From: Monocercomonoides exilis
Lineage: Eukaryota; Preaxostyla; Oxymonadida; Polymastigidae
DNA: 64,000 nucleotides
NCBI GenBank assembly: GCA_001643675.2
Contig: LSRY02000005.1
Coordinates: forward strand, 374,501-438,500
Direction of reading: 5' to 3'
Each line of letters begins with the position of its first letter. The stretch's first letter is position 1. Below, one piece after another: positions 11,880-23,299 of the stretch. Under the pieces are notes generated by a model. That model was not told the origin of the DNA. It did no database searches and saw only the letters and a program-made list of their open reading frames with translations. Made by a program: the position numbers and the translations under genes.

Positions 11880-12420
11880 CAGCTGGCTTTTCCTCATCGC
11901 TTTGAACAAAATGCTGACCATCAATGGAATTGATGCTGACGTCTATGGAAGAGAAGGACAGATCCCATGTGAAACCGTTGAATACACCTTTAATGGCTTC
12001 ATTTCCTTCCTCAGTTCAACATTTGTTCCCACTTAAACACTCACACTCAGCTCCGATGGTACAAAAATCACTTATAACAATGAATTTTTTCTGATTTCCT
12101 CATAGTTTCTTCCTTTTTCTAAATTTCTCATTTTCCATTTCATAGAAAAATTCATGAGTTTTCATCGACTTAACTAATTGGTGCATGTTCCATCACTTGC
12201 TTTTAAAAACCCTTGACATCCACTCAAAAACTTATATCTCTTTTATATTTCCTCTCCCATTTCATGTTCAGCGACTTTTTGAAGGCACACGATGTTGTGA
12301 AATCTCTCGAAAACTATCCCTGCAACTGTTTGTTCAAAGAAAAATTTCCCCGCCTCGTTCTTTCTGTTTCCTCAAATTCTTTCAATCTCAAAATGAAAAA
12401 GTCAGAATCGATTTTCTTGT
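11880..12420 (+). pseudogene. short coding-like fragments, unrecognised
   Basis: Two plus-strand fragments have protein-like composition: one around 11905-12035 (MLTINGIDADVYGREG, then CETVEYTFNG, stop TAA) and one around 12264-12400 (FSDFLKAHDVVKSL, then YPCNCLFKEKF). They are in different frames, with no shared start and no clear splice sites joining them. They may be remnants of one gene. No family is recognised. Confidence 0.3.
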
Positions 12421-12513
12421 TGATTTCGTGCCTTCTGATCAGCTTTTCTTGGTTTAATATAGTTCTCTCATTTTCATATAACTTCAGCTGGCATTCTATG
12501 TTAGAATAAATAA

Positions 12514-14450
12514 TTATCTGTGCTTCCGAAAAGAAATGAAAGATAAGAAACGATATCGAATTTGAGGGGAGTTGAATGAAAGAGAAGGAGATGAAGATAG
12601 AGCAGTAAGTGAGAGTAGAGAAAGAGAGTCAGGAGCTGCAGGACTAGCAGAAGATGAAAGTTTAGCGTGGTATTGCTGCGAGGGAGATAAAGAAGTTCTG
12701 ATGGAAGGAGAAGATTGTTGTTGGATGTTCATAAACATGAACGAATTGAAAAGTGAAGAAGTGCAGTTAGAGAGAGGATGAAGAGAAATATTTTCATTTG
12801 CGTCAAATTCTGCAGCTGAATCAAAAGACGAAACCAAATTTTGAGCAGAATATTTTTGCATCAGATCCATCGCCATTGAATTCTGCAAAGTGGAGAAAGA
12901 TACCAATTTTGAGAACGACAGCGCATCTCTTCTCCCAGGCACGTTGTTCTGACTGAATGTTCTTGTTCCTTTCTCTTGAAACAGCATAGGCGATCCTTTC
13001 CCTGCTCCTTTCCTTCCCTTCCTGTGTATCACTTCTGCTTCCTCTTTGTACGGACACCAGCTCCGCCACTTCATCACTCTTCCTCTTCTAAGCTCAGCCC
13101 TGATCTGCCTCAGCTCGCTCATTAGCGCACTCATCAGATTCAACCGCTTTCTTGTCTGCCTTGCATCGACTGCTGCATACGCAGGAACTTTCTCCATTTT
13201 CCTGCGCTCCCGCTCTTCTTTCTTCTTCCGCCTCCTCTCTTTCTCTTCTTTCTTCTCCTTTTTCTTCTTTTGAATTTCCTGCAGTTTCATCAGCCGAAGC
13301 AGTTTTTCTCTCTGATCATCAGATTCCAATGAATAAAACGTAGTTTTTGCCTCTTCATCGTCTACTTATCCTTTCTCGTTCTGAAATTTATCAAATATCG
13401 CCCTTGTCACTTCTTTGTTGAAATTCTTCGTTCCCATAACACCCAACGTAACCCCTTCTCCCCCTCCTCCTCCAACAGCAGGTGACAGCGGCGTTGTAGG
13501 TGCACCAACAGCCCCTCTCCCCATCTCCATCCTCCGTCCATTCGCTTCCCTCGCGTAAAGTGTATCGTTTCAAAGGCGCCTCTTCCTGAAGAATATTGTT
13601 TAGGCCGCGGAGAAGGTGATGGTGTTGTGTTCTGTTGCTGCTGTTTTTGTTGTGATTGCGATGAAAGAGGCTCTGGTTTTGGCTCATTATTATTCGTTTC
13701 GCCTTTTTTGTTGTTTTGAACAGATTCTTTTGCGTTTGTATTCTTATCTGATTCTGTTTGACAGTCTTTCTTTTGAAGCAGCTTCTTTGGGGTTGTTCAT
13801 TGAATCCTCTAAAACCACTTCTTTATCATCATCTTTCGTGCTATCTTCATATCCTTTCTCTTCTTCCTTATTTCCATTTGCATTCACAGAATTATTCCAA
13901 TCTTTCTCTTCTTTTCTGTCTTCTTTGCTATCTCCCTCACTTTTAGAAGCATCCACACTCATTCCTGGTCTTTTTAGAGACTCGTCAATCGGCGCTGGAG
14001 AAAGCAGCAAGTTTGGTCTGACCATCAAAAGCACCTCATTCACAACAGAATCACGTTGAAGCTCAAGCGCCTGGTAATACCTTCGCATCAACCTCTGTTT
14101 CTCTCTCTGTTTGTGCCTCTTCTCTCTTCGCTCTACTTCATCACTGATGATGAAGCTGTCGGAAAGGCATTCACTATCTTCATTTTTCTTCGGTTCCTTC
14201 AAAGAATCTTTTCTAATCAATGATAAACTCTCGTTTTCTTCTGCTTTGACATTATTTTCTTTTTCATCATCATTGTAATCTCTATCATTTTCAGGCTTCA
14301 ATACCTTCCTCATCTTAATCAGTTCTCTTATCCTTCTTTCTTCTCTTCTCTCATTCATTCATTCTCTCTTTCGCTCTCTCTCTTTCTCTCTTCCTTTTCT
14401 CCAGATTCTTCGCTTACCGCTCCACCATCCGAAACTCTGCAAACAGCGGC
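12514..14450 (-). pseudogene. coiled-coil, low-complexity protein gene with frameshifts
   Basis: Minus-strand coding-like segments in order: PPDVFEALPLFAEF near 14440; a charged stretch MNERREERRIRELIKMRK at 14358; RRYYQALELQRD near 14085; a Gln-rich block near 13650; GVTLGVMGTKNFNKEV near 13430; and a Lys/Glu coiled coil starting ESDDQREKLLRLMKL at 13329, ending at a stop at 12514. The frame changes at about 13780 and again near 13560 without clear splice sites. One in-frame TAA at 13368-13366 separates FDKFQNEKG from VDDEEAKTT. Composition suits a cytoskeletal or scaffold protein, but no family is recognised. It could be an intact gene with assembly indels or a decayed one. Confidence 0.45.
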
Positions 14451-14577
14451 AGCGCCTCAAACACATCTGGTGGGAGAATGAAATATTGTCTTTTCCTTCT
14501 TCATTTTAGCTGTTGCTTCATCCTTTTTATCTGCTGGTCTTCTTATGTCATGAATTTGTTTCAAAAAAATCGACGCG

Positions 14578-14803
14578 AAGAGGAAAAAGTAGAAGCTGAA
14601 GAAGAAGAAAAAGAAGAAGATGAAGAAGAAGAAGAAAGAGAAGAAGGAGAGGAAGAAGAAGAAGAAGAAGAAGAAGAAGAAGAAGAAGAAGAAGAAGAAG
14701 AAGAAGAAGAAGAAGAAGAAGAAGAAGAAGAATAAGAAGAAATGGAAGAAGAAAGAGAAGGAGAAGAAGAAGAAATAGAAGAAGAAGAAGAAGAAGAAGA
14801 AGT
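14578..14803 (+). repeat. (GAA)n microsatellite-like tract
   Basis: GAA/GAG triplets dominate for about 225 bases, with an almost perfect (GAA)n core from about 14656 to 14730. It can be read as poly-Glu on plus or poly-Ser on minus. It lies between the coiled-coil remnant and the ABC fragment, so neither reading is taken as a gene. Confidence 0.85.
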
Positions 14804-14862
14804 TGCAGCAATCGCTTTATCAGCCCCATTTCCCTCTCTTAAATCACTCCTATTCTTGTCTC

Positions 14863-17165
14863 TCATTCTGCTGTCTGCAATCGAATCGAGCCAAACGGAG
14901 CCATAGACGACACCTCCTGTTCGATCTCATACGTTCTTTTAAACAGCTTCTCATCCCTCTTTTCGTTTCTGTGTATTTCCGGAAACAGCTGGCCACACAA
15001 CTGCAATGACATTGTTTTGCATGTGTGAATCAACAGCGGCTTCTTGTAATGTGCCCGCGTATTCATCTTGCTGTTCACCAAACGTTGCAGCTGCTTTGCC
15101 ACCTGCTTGAAAAAGAGCACTGAGTCGCTTCGGACAGCAACCAACGACCGGTAAATGTGATGCTTTGCTAGGGACGTTGAATGGCTGATCAGTGCCATCG
15201 AACTCGTTGCCAGGTCAACAGGCAGCAGTAGCGTTGGAATCGATGAATGTATCTCCACCAGTGCCAAGGGCAGCTTCACGAGGGAGGAGGCAGTGACAGT
15301 GAAGGAATGGAGTGCGCTGTTGCTGATGGGGTTCACACCATTCAGTTTTCTGTACAACATGCTGGTGTGTGTGGTGTCGAAGAAGCTCATCTTTGCGTGG
15401 AAAAGCTTTGAGAACACTTCTGTCTTGATGGCATGGGCAGACTGCATCCGGAAGCGGGTGGTGATCAAATTCACAAGAATCTCGCCGAGCGACAAGAATA
15501 ATTTCATGATGATGTGGATAAAGAATAAGAAACTTGACGAAAGATTGAAACGGCTCAGAAAGGAGAACAGAAACATTTTCTTCTTCTGCTTCTTCTGCTT
15601 TTTGTGCTTGAAGGAGTTTTTCTGAAGTGAATTTTTTGATGTTCTTGTTTTTGAATTGTCACTATTTTTGTGATTGTTTTCTTGAGATGATGGTGGTGGT
15701 GATGACATAACTGAATCATTCAATGTTTTGTTCAAAATTCATTTTTCTTTTCTTCTCATCCTCCCCTCTCTTTTCTCCTCCAAGTCCATTGAGTATCCTG
15801 TTCATCTGCTCCATCTGTGCATCCTTCGCAGTCCACGTGTTGAGCACAGCGCTCTTCCCATTCTGAGCAACGTTACTCAGCACAATCGCCAGCAGCGCCA
15901 AGAACAGCAGGAAAAACGACGCATGCTTGAAATACCACAAAACAGAGGAGAGAGAGACAGAATCAGCCTCCATGTCGAAGGACTCCTTCAGATGCCCCAG
16001 TTCAGAGGGAGAAGGAGAAGGAGAAGGAGAGGAGGAAGAGGAAGAGGAAGAGAATGAGGATGAGGAAGAAGAGGATGGAGAAGGAGAAAGAGAAATCGGA
16101 GTTTGAATGATTGAAGAAGAAGAAGAAGAAGATAAATGTGAAGGTGAATGTGAAATGCGTGAAATGGGTGGAGAAAGTGAAGTGTTTGAGTGAGTCAAGT
16201 TGAATGGAGAAGAAGAAGAAGAAGATGATGATGATGGAGAAGGAATGTCATTTGCATCTTTAATCTTCTTCTCACAATTGTTTTCAAAATTATCTCCCAA
16301 TGTTTTTCTTTCTCTTTCACCTTCCTTCTTCTCTTCTTCCTCTCCTCCTCCTCCTTCCTTCTCCTCCTTCACCATCACCCCCATCTCCTTCACAATCCCC
16401 TTAAACTCCTCTGCCCTGCCTATCTTTCTGATCCTCCCGTCCTCTTCCATCGCGATGGCCGTGTCAAAATAAGGCAGATATTTCGTGTGATGTGTCGCTA
16501 ACAAGACGGTCTTCCCTTTCAGCAGCTGGCTGATGCATTTGATGACCAGCGCTTGTCCCACATGAGCATCGACACTCGCCAAAATGTCATCCAACAGAAA
16601 CACCTCAGCCGATGAATAGACTGCCCTCGCCAGAGCTATCCTCACACACTGCCCGCCCGACAGGTTGTATCCTCTTTTGCCCACTTCTGCTTCGTCTCCG
16701 CCAGGAAGAATGTCCAAGTTTTGTTCCAGACAACATGCTTGAATGACACGAGCGTAGCGGACGGGGTCAAAGGGAGTGTGGAAGAGGATGTGGATTTGAT
16801 AATGTCGTTGAAGATGAAGGGAATCTGAGTTGAAAATGATAGATGAATGGGCATACGATGAATAATATAAGAATGAGGGAAAAAATCGGTTCAGAAAAAG
16901 AAATGGTGGATAAAATGTTTATCAGTTATAAAGAAATTTAAAAAAAATAACAAAAAAAATCATCTATTTTCATTTTTATTCATCTTTACTTACACACCTG
17001 AGGACATAAGCCACCTTTCCCCTCAAACAACCTTTCCCTTCCAAACAGATTGTCTCTCCCAGAATGGACGCTAGCAGCGCTGACTTGCCACAGTCAACAG
17101 GGCCGAAGAGGATTGTGTGGGAATGTCTTGGGAGGGAGAGGAGGAAGGAGGTGTAATAGATGAAG
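14863..17165 (-). pseudogene. ABCC (MRP)-type ABC transporter fragment: NBD1 plus part of TMD2
   Basis: Minus strand. Walker A GPVDCGKSALLASILGE lies near 17090, then an intron (donor GTGTGTAA near 17000, acceptor CTCAG near 16827). After it come IPFIFNDIIK, FDPVRYARVIQACC, the signature LSGGQCVRIALARA, Walker B VFLLDDILASVDAH and the H-loop LLATHHTKYL. A Ser/Glu-rich linker follows, then TMD2 helices (LLFLALLAIVLSNV and later segments) ending at TGA 14865-14863. A one-base shift is needed near 16790 between FNDIIK and ILFHTPFDP. The two long frames also do not join cleanly near 15725. TMD1 is missing: a TAA lies just upstream of Walker A, with no start. No NBD2 follows. Full ABCC proteins have TMD1-NBD1-TMD2-NBD2, so this is about half a transporter and probably non-functional. 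Confidence 0.7.
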
Positions 17166-17169
17166 AAAA

Positions 17170-18163
17170 AGACAAAATATGCTTATTTTCGAATAAATTG
17201 AGAAAAATTTATATTCTGTTGCTTCTAACGAGAAGCAGTGAAGTAGAAACCAGCATTATTTATATCAAATGGAAGAGAAGTGAATTGGGCGTATCTTTTG
17301 AAGTATATAACAGAAGAAGTAGTAAATTACGATATGAATTATATATTATGCAGTTTCCTCAATAAACGAAGGTTTTCAAAAGATAATCAAATTTTATTTT
17401 TCTTGTTATAAACCCATTTCAAATTTCGTATTTTTTGTTGATCTGCAATTTGCAGAAATGATAATTTTTTGATTGTAAATGGTACAAATGATATAAAGAA
17501 GAGATCCATATATGCAAAAACGATTTCTGCAAATTGCCAAATAATTACAATCTTTTATTGATCGAAAAGATCAACTTGAGCAATTTTCAGAAAGAATATT
17601 TTATGAAACATTAATTAAATAAAAAATTTTTAATTTTAAATTTTCAATCGATGAAATAAATTTTATTTGTTTTTTATTTGTCAACATTGAAAAAAGAACT
17701 TTTTGGAAAAAAATTTTTCAATAATTTTAAATATAACTGTTCAAAATATTTCCATTTATTCTTTTGCTGTGAAATTTTTTATTAACAAATGAATAATGAA
17801 TTTTAACAATATTTTAGTTGTGATAGAGATGCTAATTTCTTGTTATTGAATATTTTTAATCATTTTTTTAAAAGAATTATTTTTTTATTGTTTAATGTTG
17901 ATGTTTTTTCCTGATGATGTGGAAAAGGAGATAAAAATCATGTTAGTTTTGAACTTTCGGAAATTTTCAGAAGGATAATTTTGAATAATATTAATTCATT
18001 TTTGGAAGCTCTTTGTATTTTTTTATTTGCCAATTTTTCTTGGAATGAACACAAATCTTAAAAAAAATTTAGAAAAATTAATAAAAAAGTATTATAAATT
18101 CAAACAACAGCATATGAATCTCTAATATCATCAAACCATAATTAGAAAATTTTTTCAATAAAA
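17170..18163. other. AT-rich intergenic stretch
   Basis: Very AT-rich, with no protein-like frame on either strand. GATCTGCAATTTGCAGAAAT-type phrases near 17440-17530 recur near 22925-23020, suggesting a diverged short repeat flanking the 18-22 kb gene block. Confidence 0.4.
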
Positions 18164-20522
18164 ATGTCTTTTTCAAAACCTCAATCAACTCTTAATTCTC
18201 GATGCAAAGTTTTATGGAACGAAATAAAACGAATTGGTGGAGATGACGTTGATTCATTGCTTGTCTATCTCTTTTGCAACTATAGGCAATCATCTTCAGT
18301 AATTAATGATTTACTGAAGTCTTTGAATGGTTTGGCTTTAATTTTATGGATTGAGTGAAACATGTCATTTCAACTCTCTGTTAATTTTTCTTTCTTTATT
18401 ATTTGTTTATTATTTATTAATTTAAAACAGAATATCACATAAAGCTACTGGAAGACCTGTCTGTGGTGTACAATAACGCTCCATTGCACACTCAGACAAC
18501 ATTGCTGCAGGCGTTGTCTCGAAACACATTATTATCCGATTTTCAAAACTATGGATATGATGTGACAGAAGGAAAATTTATTTACGCGAAGCAAACGCTC
18601 AAAAAGAACCAAGGATTAATCATTCAGCCTCAAAAACCTCATCTTCCGTCTTGCAAAAGTGGTTTGTTTTTATTTGATTTTTTTTGAATAATTTTCTCTG
18701 TATTTTAAGGCTTAAATGAACAGGACTGGGAAAAGGGCAACAACTGGATGTTAGCCCATTCAACTGAAGCCTCAACTTCGCTTCAGTCAGCAAAGAAAAA
18801 GCAGCGAGCTGAGCCTGACTGTGCGAGATTTATTGACGAAGCAGCGTGGGATGAAGAAATCATCACAGAAAATTCATCTCAAAGAAAAAAACAATCTTCT
18901 TTTCCTTCAATATCATCTCTGCAAAACAAAAAATCAAATGTCGTTACAGAAAAAAATTCTTCTTCAACAAATTCTTCTCCATCTCAAGCTGTTGATGCTC
19001 CAATCAGTGCTCCAATTAGGAGAGAAAGGGGTTCAACAAAAAGAAAAACAAATAAATCACAACATAGACGTTGTTCGTCTCCTTCACCAATTCCAATTCA
19101 CAAATTATTCAAAGCAAAACTTTCGAAATCTTCATCATCCTCCTCATCATCCTCATCCTCTTCATCTTTCAAAAAGAAACAAAAAGAAAATAAAAATTCT
19201 TTTTCTATTGAAGAATCTTCAACTGCCTTTTTCAACGATGATGTGTGGGTGAGTGATCAATTAATTGAATATGCCACTTCACCGACTCTAATTCCACCAC
19301 AAGCATTTCAAAATCTTCTTTCATCATTTTCAAAAGAGAACAACACTTATTCGTCTCAACATAACACACCTGCCGATGAGAATGTTATTTCGCATCATGA
19401 AAATACTGCACAGATCACGATGAATAACAATCAAACAGATTTTCCTCATTCAAATTCTTCTCCTTTTTCATCTACCTCTTCAAAAATTATATCATCAGAT
19501 TCTTCTTCATCAACATCAATAAAAGGATTAATAAATTTAGGAAACACATGCTATCTTTCATCTCTTCTTCAATGCTTCTCTTCGATAACCTCACAAAAAC
19601 CATTCTTATTTAAAAAGCAAACAGCAATAAAAACAATGTCTTCTCGTGTTTTAAGTGTTTGTCAGCAACTTGCCAAAGATGGTTCATCAGTGCGTTCGTG
19701 GGCTCCATCACTGATCAACAAATGGGAAACATTTTGCGGATACAGCAGCAGGCAGCAACAGAATGTGACAGAAGCATTTGAAAATCTTCATCAACTTCTT
19801 CAAGATAATAAGATATTTGAAAAGGATACCTTCAATCCAGTGCTCATTACTCATTTCAAATGTCAAAAATGTCAAAAAGTCTCTAATCATTTTAATGAAT
19901 CTTGTTGCAGTGTTATCATCAATACATCATCACCTCACAAAGGTTTATCTTCACTTTTTGCAACAGAAATTTTGGATGGAAAAAACAATGTTTATTGTAA
20001 TGAATGCAAAGAGAAATGCTGTGCTGCTAGATGGGAGGAAATGGTTGCATTTCCAGAGGTTCTAGCCATCTGTCACGAATGCACTGAAACTGCTTGCTCT
20101 GCACCTTCAAAAACCTTCGTCATGGAAACCGATAGAGTGAATCAGCGTTCGTTTTGCAAAGGGTTTTCAAATGATAATTTTCAACATCTCCTGGAGAACA
20201 ATAAAGAAGTGTATTTTTATCATTTTGTTGGGCAAATTCTTCATAAACAGTTGGATCAAAGAAATGGCCATTATATCGCTGTCATCAAAAGAAATAGAGG
20301 AAACGATGTCTCATGGAATATTTGCAACGATGCTGATGTGACAGAGCTGAACATCGAAAATAGGACAAAGGCATGGAAGGATCTTTACGAACAAGGTTAC
20401 ACTCCATCACTCTCATTCTATACCAAAGAAAAAACAAAACCAACGTTTTCAACAATTCAATTTGGTGGTTCCTCTTTTTCTTTATCTTCTGAACCATCAA
20501 GCATTAACACTTCAAACATCAT

Positions 20523-20597
<75 letters not shown>

Positions 20598-21963
20598 GTT
20601 CATCACACCACCTCATCGACCAACTTCCATTCCTCCACTCTCTTCATCAATAACATCAAGCTACGGATTGGAAGCATTAAAGGAAAGAAGAAAGAAAACG
20701 GGCATCTTTTCTCCGAATGAAAAGAGATTAATCTTCAAGCCCAAAACCAAATTGTTGAAAGAGTTTTCAGAAGAAACGAATATCAAAGTATCTCTTTCCC
20801 ATTTCAACAAGCTGACAACCAACTTCTCGAAAGCAAAAAGACGAACCGACCTTTGTGGAATGTACGAGAAGTTGGACTATTTGGAAAATAAATTGAAATC
20901 TTCTCAAAACAAAAATGGACTTTCTCCTACAGAGTTTCATACACTCAAACTTCTTCGACAACATCGACTTGTTGCAGAAATGCAACGAAAACATTATCAA
21001 TCAACTGTTGATAATTTGAAAGAGGGAGAAGCAGTCTTCGTCTTCGACTTTAAAGAAAAATGGAAACTCCCTATCAGAAAAGATCAACTTCAACAAGAAT
21101 TCTTCAACTATCAACAGGTTTCTCAGTTCACAATCATCTCTCTTCATAGAATTAATAATCAAAAAATAAAACGAACATTCAACTTCTTCTCCGACTGCCT
21201 TTCAAATGATCACAGATTTGTTATTGAGTGTCTGGAATCTGTGATCAAAAGACACTTCTTCTCAGACACTCACACTTTTTAGTTCTTCTGCGATTCAGGT
21301 CCACACAACCGAAATCGCTTCCTTCTTCACTTCATCCTCTCCAAACAATCAAAACTTCTCAAAAAGAAAAACATTCAACTCAACGTCTTCGCTGAGCATC
21401 ATGGAAAAAATATCTGTGATAGTGAATTTGGTGCGTTAGTGAATGCAATCGACAACAATCTTTCGACAGAACACATCACCACACTTCATGACTTGATCAA
21501 CTTCTTCGAAAACAATATGAACACTTCGACATCAGCTTCTTCAACTTCACAATTGAACAACATTTCAACATCATCATCAAACTCTTCATCATCTTCAACA
21601 TCTGTCAATGACTCTGTGCATGAGAGGAACTTTGAAGAATATGCACCATCTCAACAAATCTAGTGGCCATCATTGTCTGTTCCACACATGAAGGACTACT
21701 TGTATTTTGAGCGCAAGGGCTCATTTGTCTGTGCTTCGGCTGTTGGATATCTTCCTCAACGCTCTCTGGTTGCCCTCGAATCTTCGACAATGAAAGAAAA
21801 AGTTCAACGAACAAGAAAGTCATTTCACTCTGGTAATGCATCATCAAACTCTTCTCTTCTTTCTCAATCTTCTCAAAATCTTCTTTCAAGGAGATTTGAG
21901 CTTCTTCTTGACTCTTCTTCTATTAATGAATCTCAAAGTTGTTCTTTTGGTGTCCCCTATTAA
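18164..21963 (+). CDS. ubiquitin-specific protease joined in frame to a DDE-transposase-like region
   Basis: Exons 18164-18329, 18431-18661 and from 18710; introns begin GTTTGG and GTTTGT and the joins are in phase (SLNEYHIKLL, KSGLNEQDW). To the first TAG (21280-21282) this gives 989 residues. The USP domain spans about residues 405-690: Cys box GLINLGNTCYLSSLLQCF (Cys about 413), a CxxC pair CQKCQKVS, His box NGHYIAVIKR (His about 653) and WNICNDADV. USPs remove ubiquitin from proteins. A (TCA)n-encoded poly-Ser tract follows, then a block with VFVFDFKEKWKLP and FFSDCLSNDH. Beyond TAG the same frame continues with CDSGPHNRNRFLLHF and AEHHGKNICDSEFG, as in transposase catalytic regions, past TAG 21661-21663 to TAA 21961-21963. 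Either TAG is sense here or the transposase half is broken. A USP domain recruited into a mobile element, or an element inserted into a USP gene, are both possible. Confidence 0.7.
20521..20597 (+). repeat. (TCA)n microsatellite, about 25 units
   Basis: Near-perfect TCA repeat inside the coding region, encoding poly-Ser between the protease domain and the transposase-like part. Confidence 0.95.
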
Positions 21964-21973
21964 GAAACTAGTT

Positions 21974-22116
21974 GTTGTGCATGCTTAGCCGGTACTCTAT
22001 CGGAAGGGTGCTGGACATGACTGTTCGTATTTGATATTGCAGCCTTCGGGCTGCTTTATCCGGACCTGGATACGACGAACAGCCTCCCCGGTGCACAATA
22101 GTTAGAATCCGATTGT
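21974..22116 (+). ncRNA. candidate structured RNA with UUCG hairpin and nested stems
   Basis: Immediately after the transposase-like frame, about 130 bases form nested complementary arms. The outer arm is TTGTGCA with TGCACAA. Next comes a 10-bp arm GACTGTTCGT with ACGAACAGCC (one wobble). Inside it are two hairpins: GCAGCC-TTCG-GGCTGC and TATCC...GGATA. C(UUCG)G is the stable tetraloop sequence on the plus strand, favouring transcription in that direction; a T4 run follows at about 22115. The segment is much richer in G and C than its flanks. No known RNA class is recognised. The minus strand carries CAGGTCCGGATAAAGCAGCC, resembling SRP RNA helix 8, but that does not fit the fold. It could be an element-borne RNA, a ribozyme-like motif or a transposon terminal fold. 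Confidence 0.5.
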
Positions 22117-22119
22117 TTT

Positions 22120-23270
22120 CTTGTGGTTTTTGTCCCCATAATGTTCCTATTTTCACTTGGTAATAGTCCCGAATTTTTATGTATATATCGAGATTCATTA
22201 ATAAAGAGAGTTGTGAGGGAATTCATTGATCTTTGGGTGAGATTTTTGGAAGGGAGAGTTGTTGAGAGTGTGAAGTGATGTTTTGTCATTGTGTCTGTCT
22301 TTTTTCTTTGTTGGATTTGTTCTTTTTGAGTTTGGACAAGAGAAATATCAGAAAGTGTAGAGTGGATGGAAAACAGAGGGAAAATAGACTCGTTTGTTTT
22401 TGAACTTTTTATACAAGTATTCTTTTTTGTTTGGAATTGTCTTTGATACCACAAATTTGCTGAAATAGTATAGATTTTTTATTTATCTTTTATTGTTCAA
22501 AATTGTTGACGTTTTGTTGATATTTGGTGATTGTTTTATGATTATGTGATAGAATTATGTTTTTTGGAAAGTTGATGAATCTGATAAGAAAATTTCTGAT
22601 TGTTTTCAATTTTTTTTATGATTAATATCATGAAGAACTTTTTGTTTTTTTATGTCATATTGATTGGTGTTCGACTGTTATTTTTTAACGTATTTTTTTC
22701 ATTCCATTGATCTTTTTTCCATTTCGAAAAAAAACTCAAATTCGAATATACAAGCATTTTTCTCCTTGAAATCATTTTTATTTCTTCCACATTGCAATGT
22801 CATATAAAGAAAACCAACAAACTCAAAAAAATTCATCATGAATTTTTCTCAACAGATCAACAAAAAAATTTTTTTGCTTTAAAAAAGATCTCAATGATCA
22901 TGAAAACTTTTTATAACGTGGAAATTTGCAGAAATCGTTATTAACCTCATTAAATACTTCATCAACATATAAATATTATCTTGATATATCAAAAAAGCAT
23001 TTCTGCAAATTGCAGATCAATAAAAATATTGAAATTTGAAATGGGATTATAATGAAGAAAAAGGTTTGAAATTTCGTGTTGATACTTTTTTTTCGAAATT
23101 TTTTGCAACTTATGAAAGACTCTATTTAATATTTCGAATGCTTTTTCTCTTTTCCTATTCGAAATTCTTTCACTATTATCCAACTGAATCCTGAGTAGAA
23201 TTTTGCTGTTTCCCGTTTCCAATGGAGTGAAAGCAAATTTTTCTATGTTTGTCCTTCAAGGTATTTTATT
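22120..23270. other. AT-rich stretch without recognisable gene
   Basis: T-rich then AT-rich, with no protein-like frame. Contains the GCAAATTGCAG-like phrases shared with 17.4-17.5 kb. Confidence 0.4.
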
Positions 23271-23299
23271 TATTTTTATTTTGAAATTTTATTTTCAAG

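Noticed and set aside
14478-14735. Small protein with hydrophobic start and poly-Glu tail
   Set aside because: Mostly the (GAA)n tract; no supporting start context or homology.
15293-15625. Plus-strand frame of 110 codons opposite the ABC fragment
   Set aside because: Overlaps the second transmembrane region read on the minus strand; no independent features.
20462-20653. Poly-His protein
   Set aside because: Out-of-frame translation of the (TCA)n tract within the USP gene.
21968-22198. SRP RNA on the minus strand (CAGGTCCGGATAAAGCAGCC resembles helix 8)
   Set aside because: In the predicted fold these bases form two separate hairpins, the GNRA-capped symmetric loop is missing and no Alu-domain sequence is seen; the UUCG tetraloop favours the plus strand.
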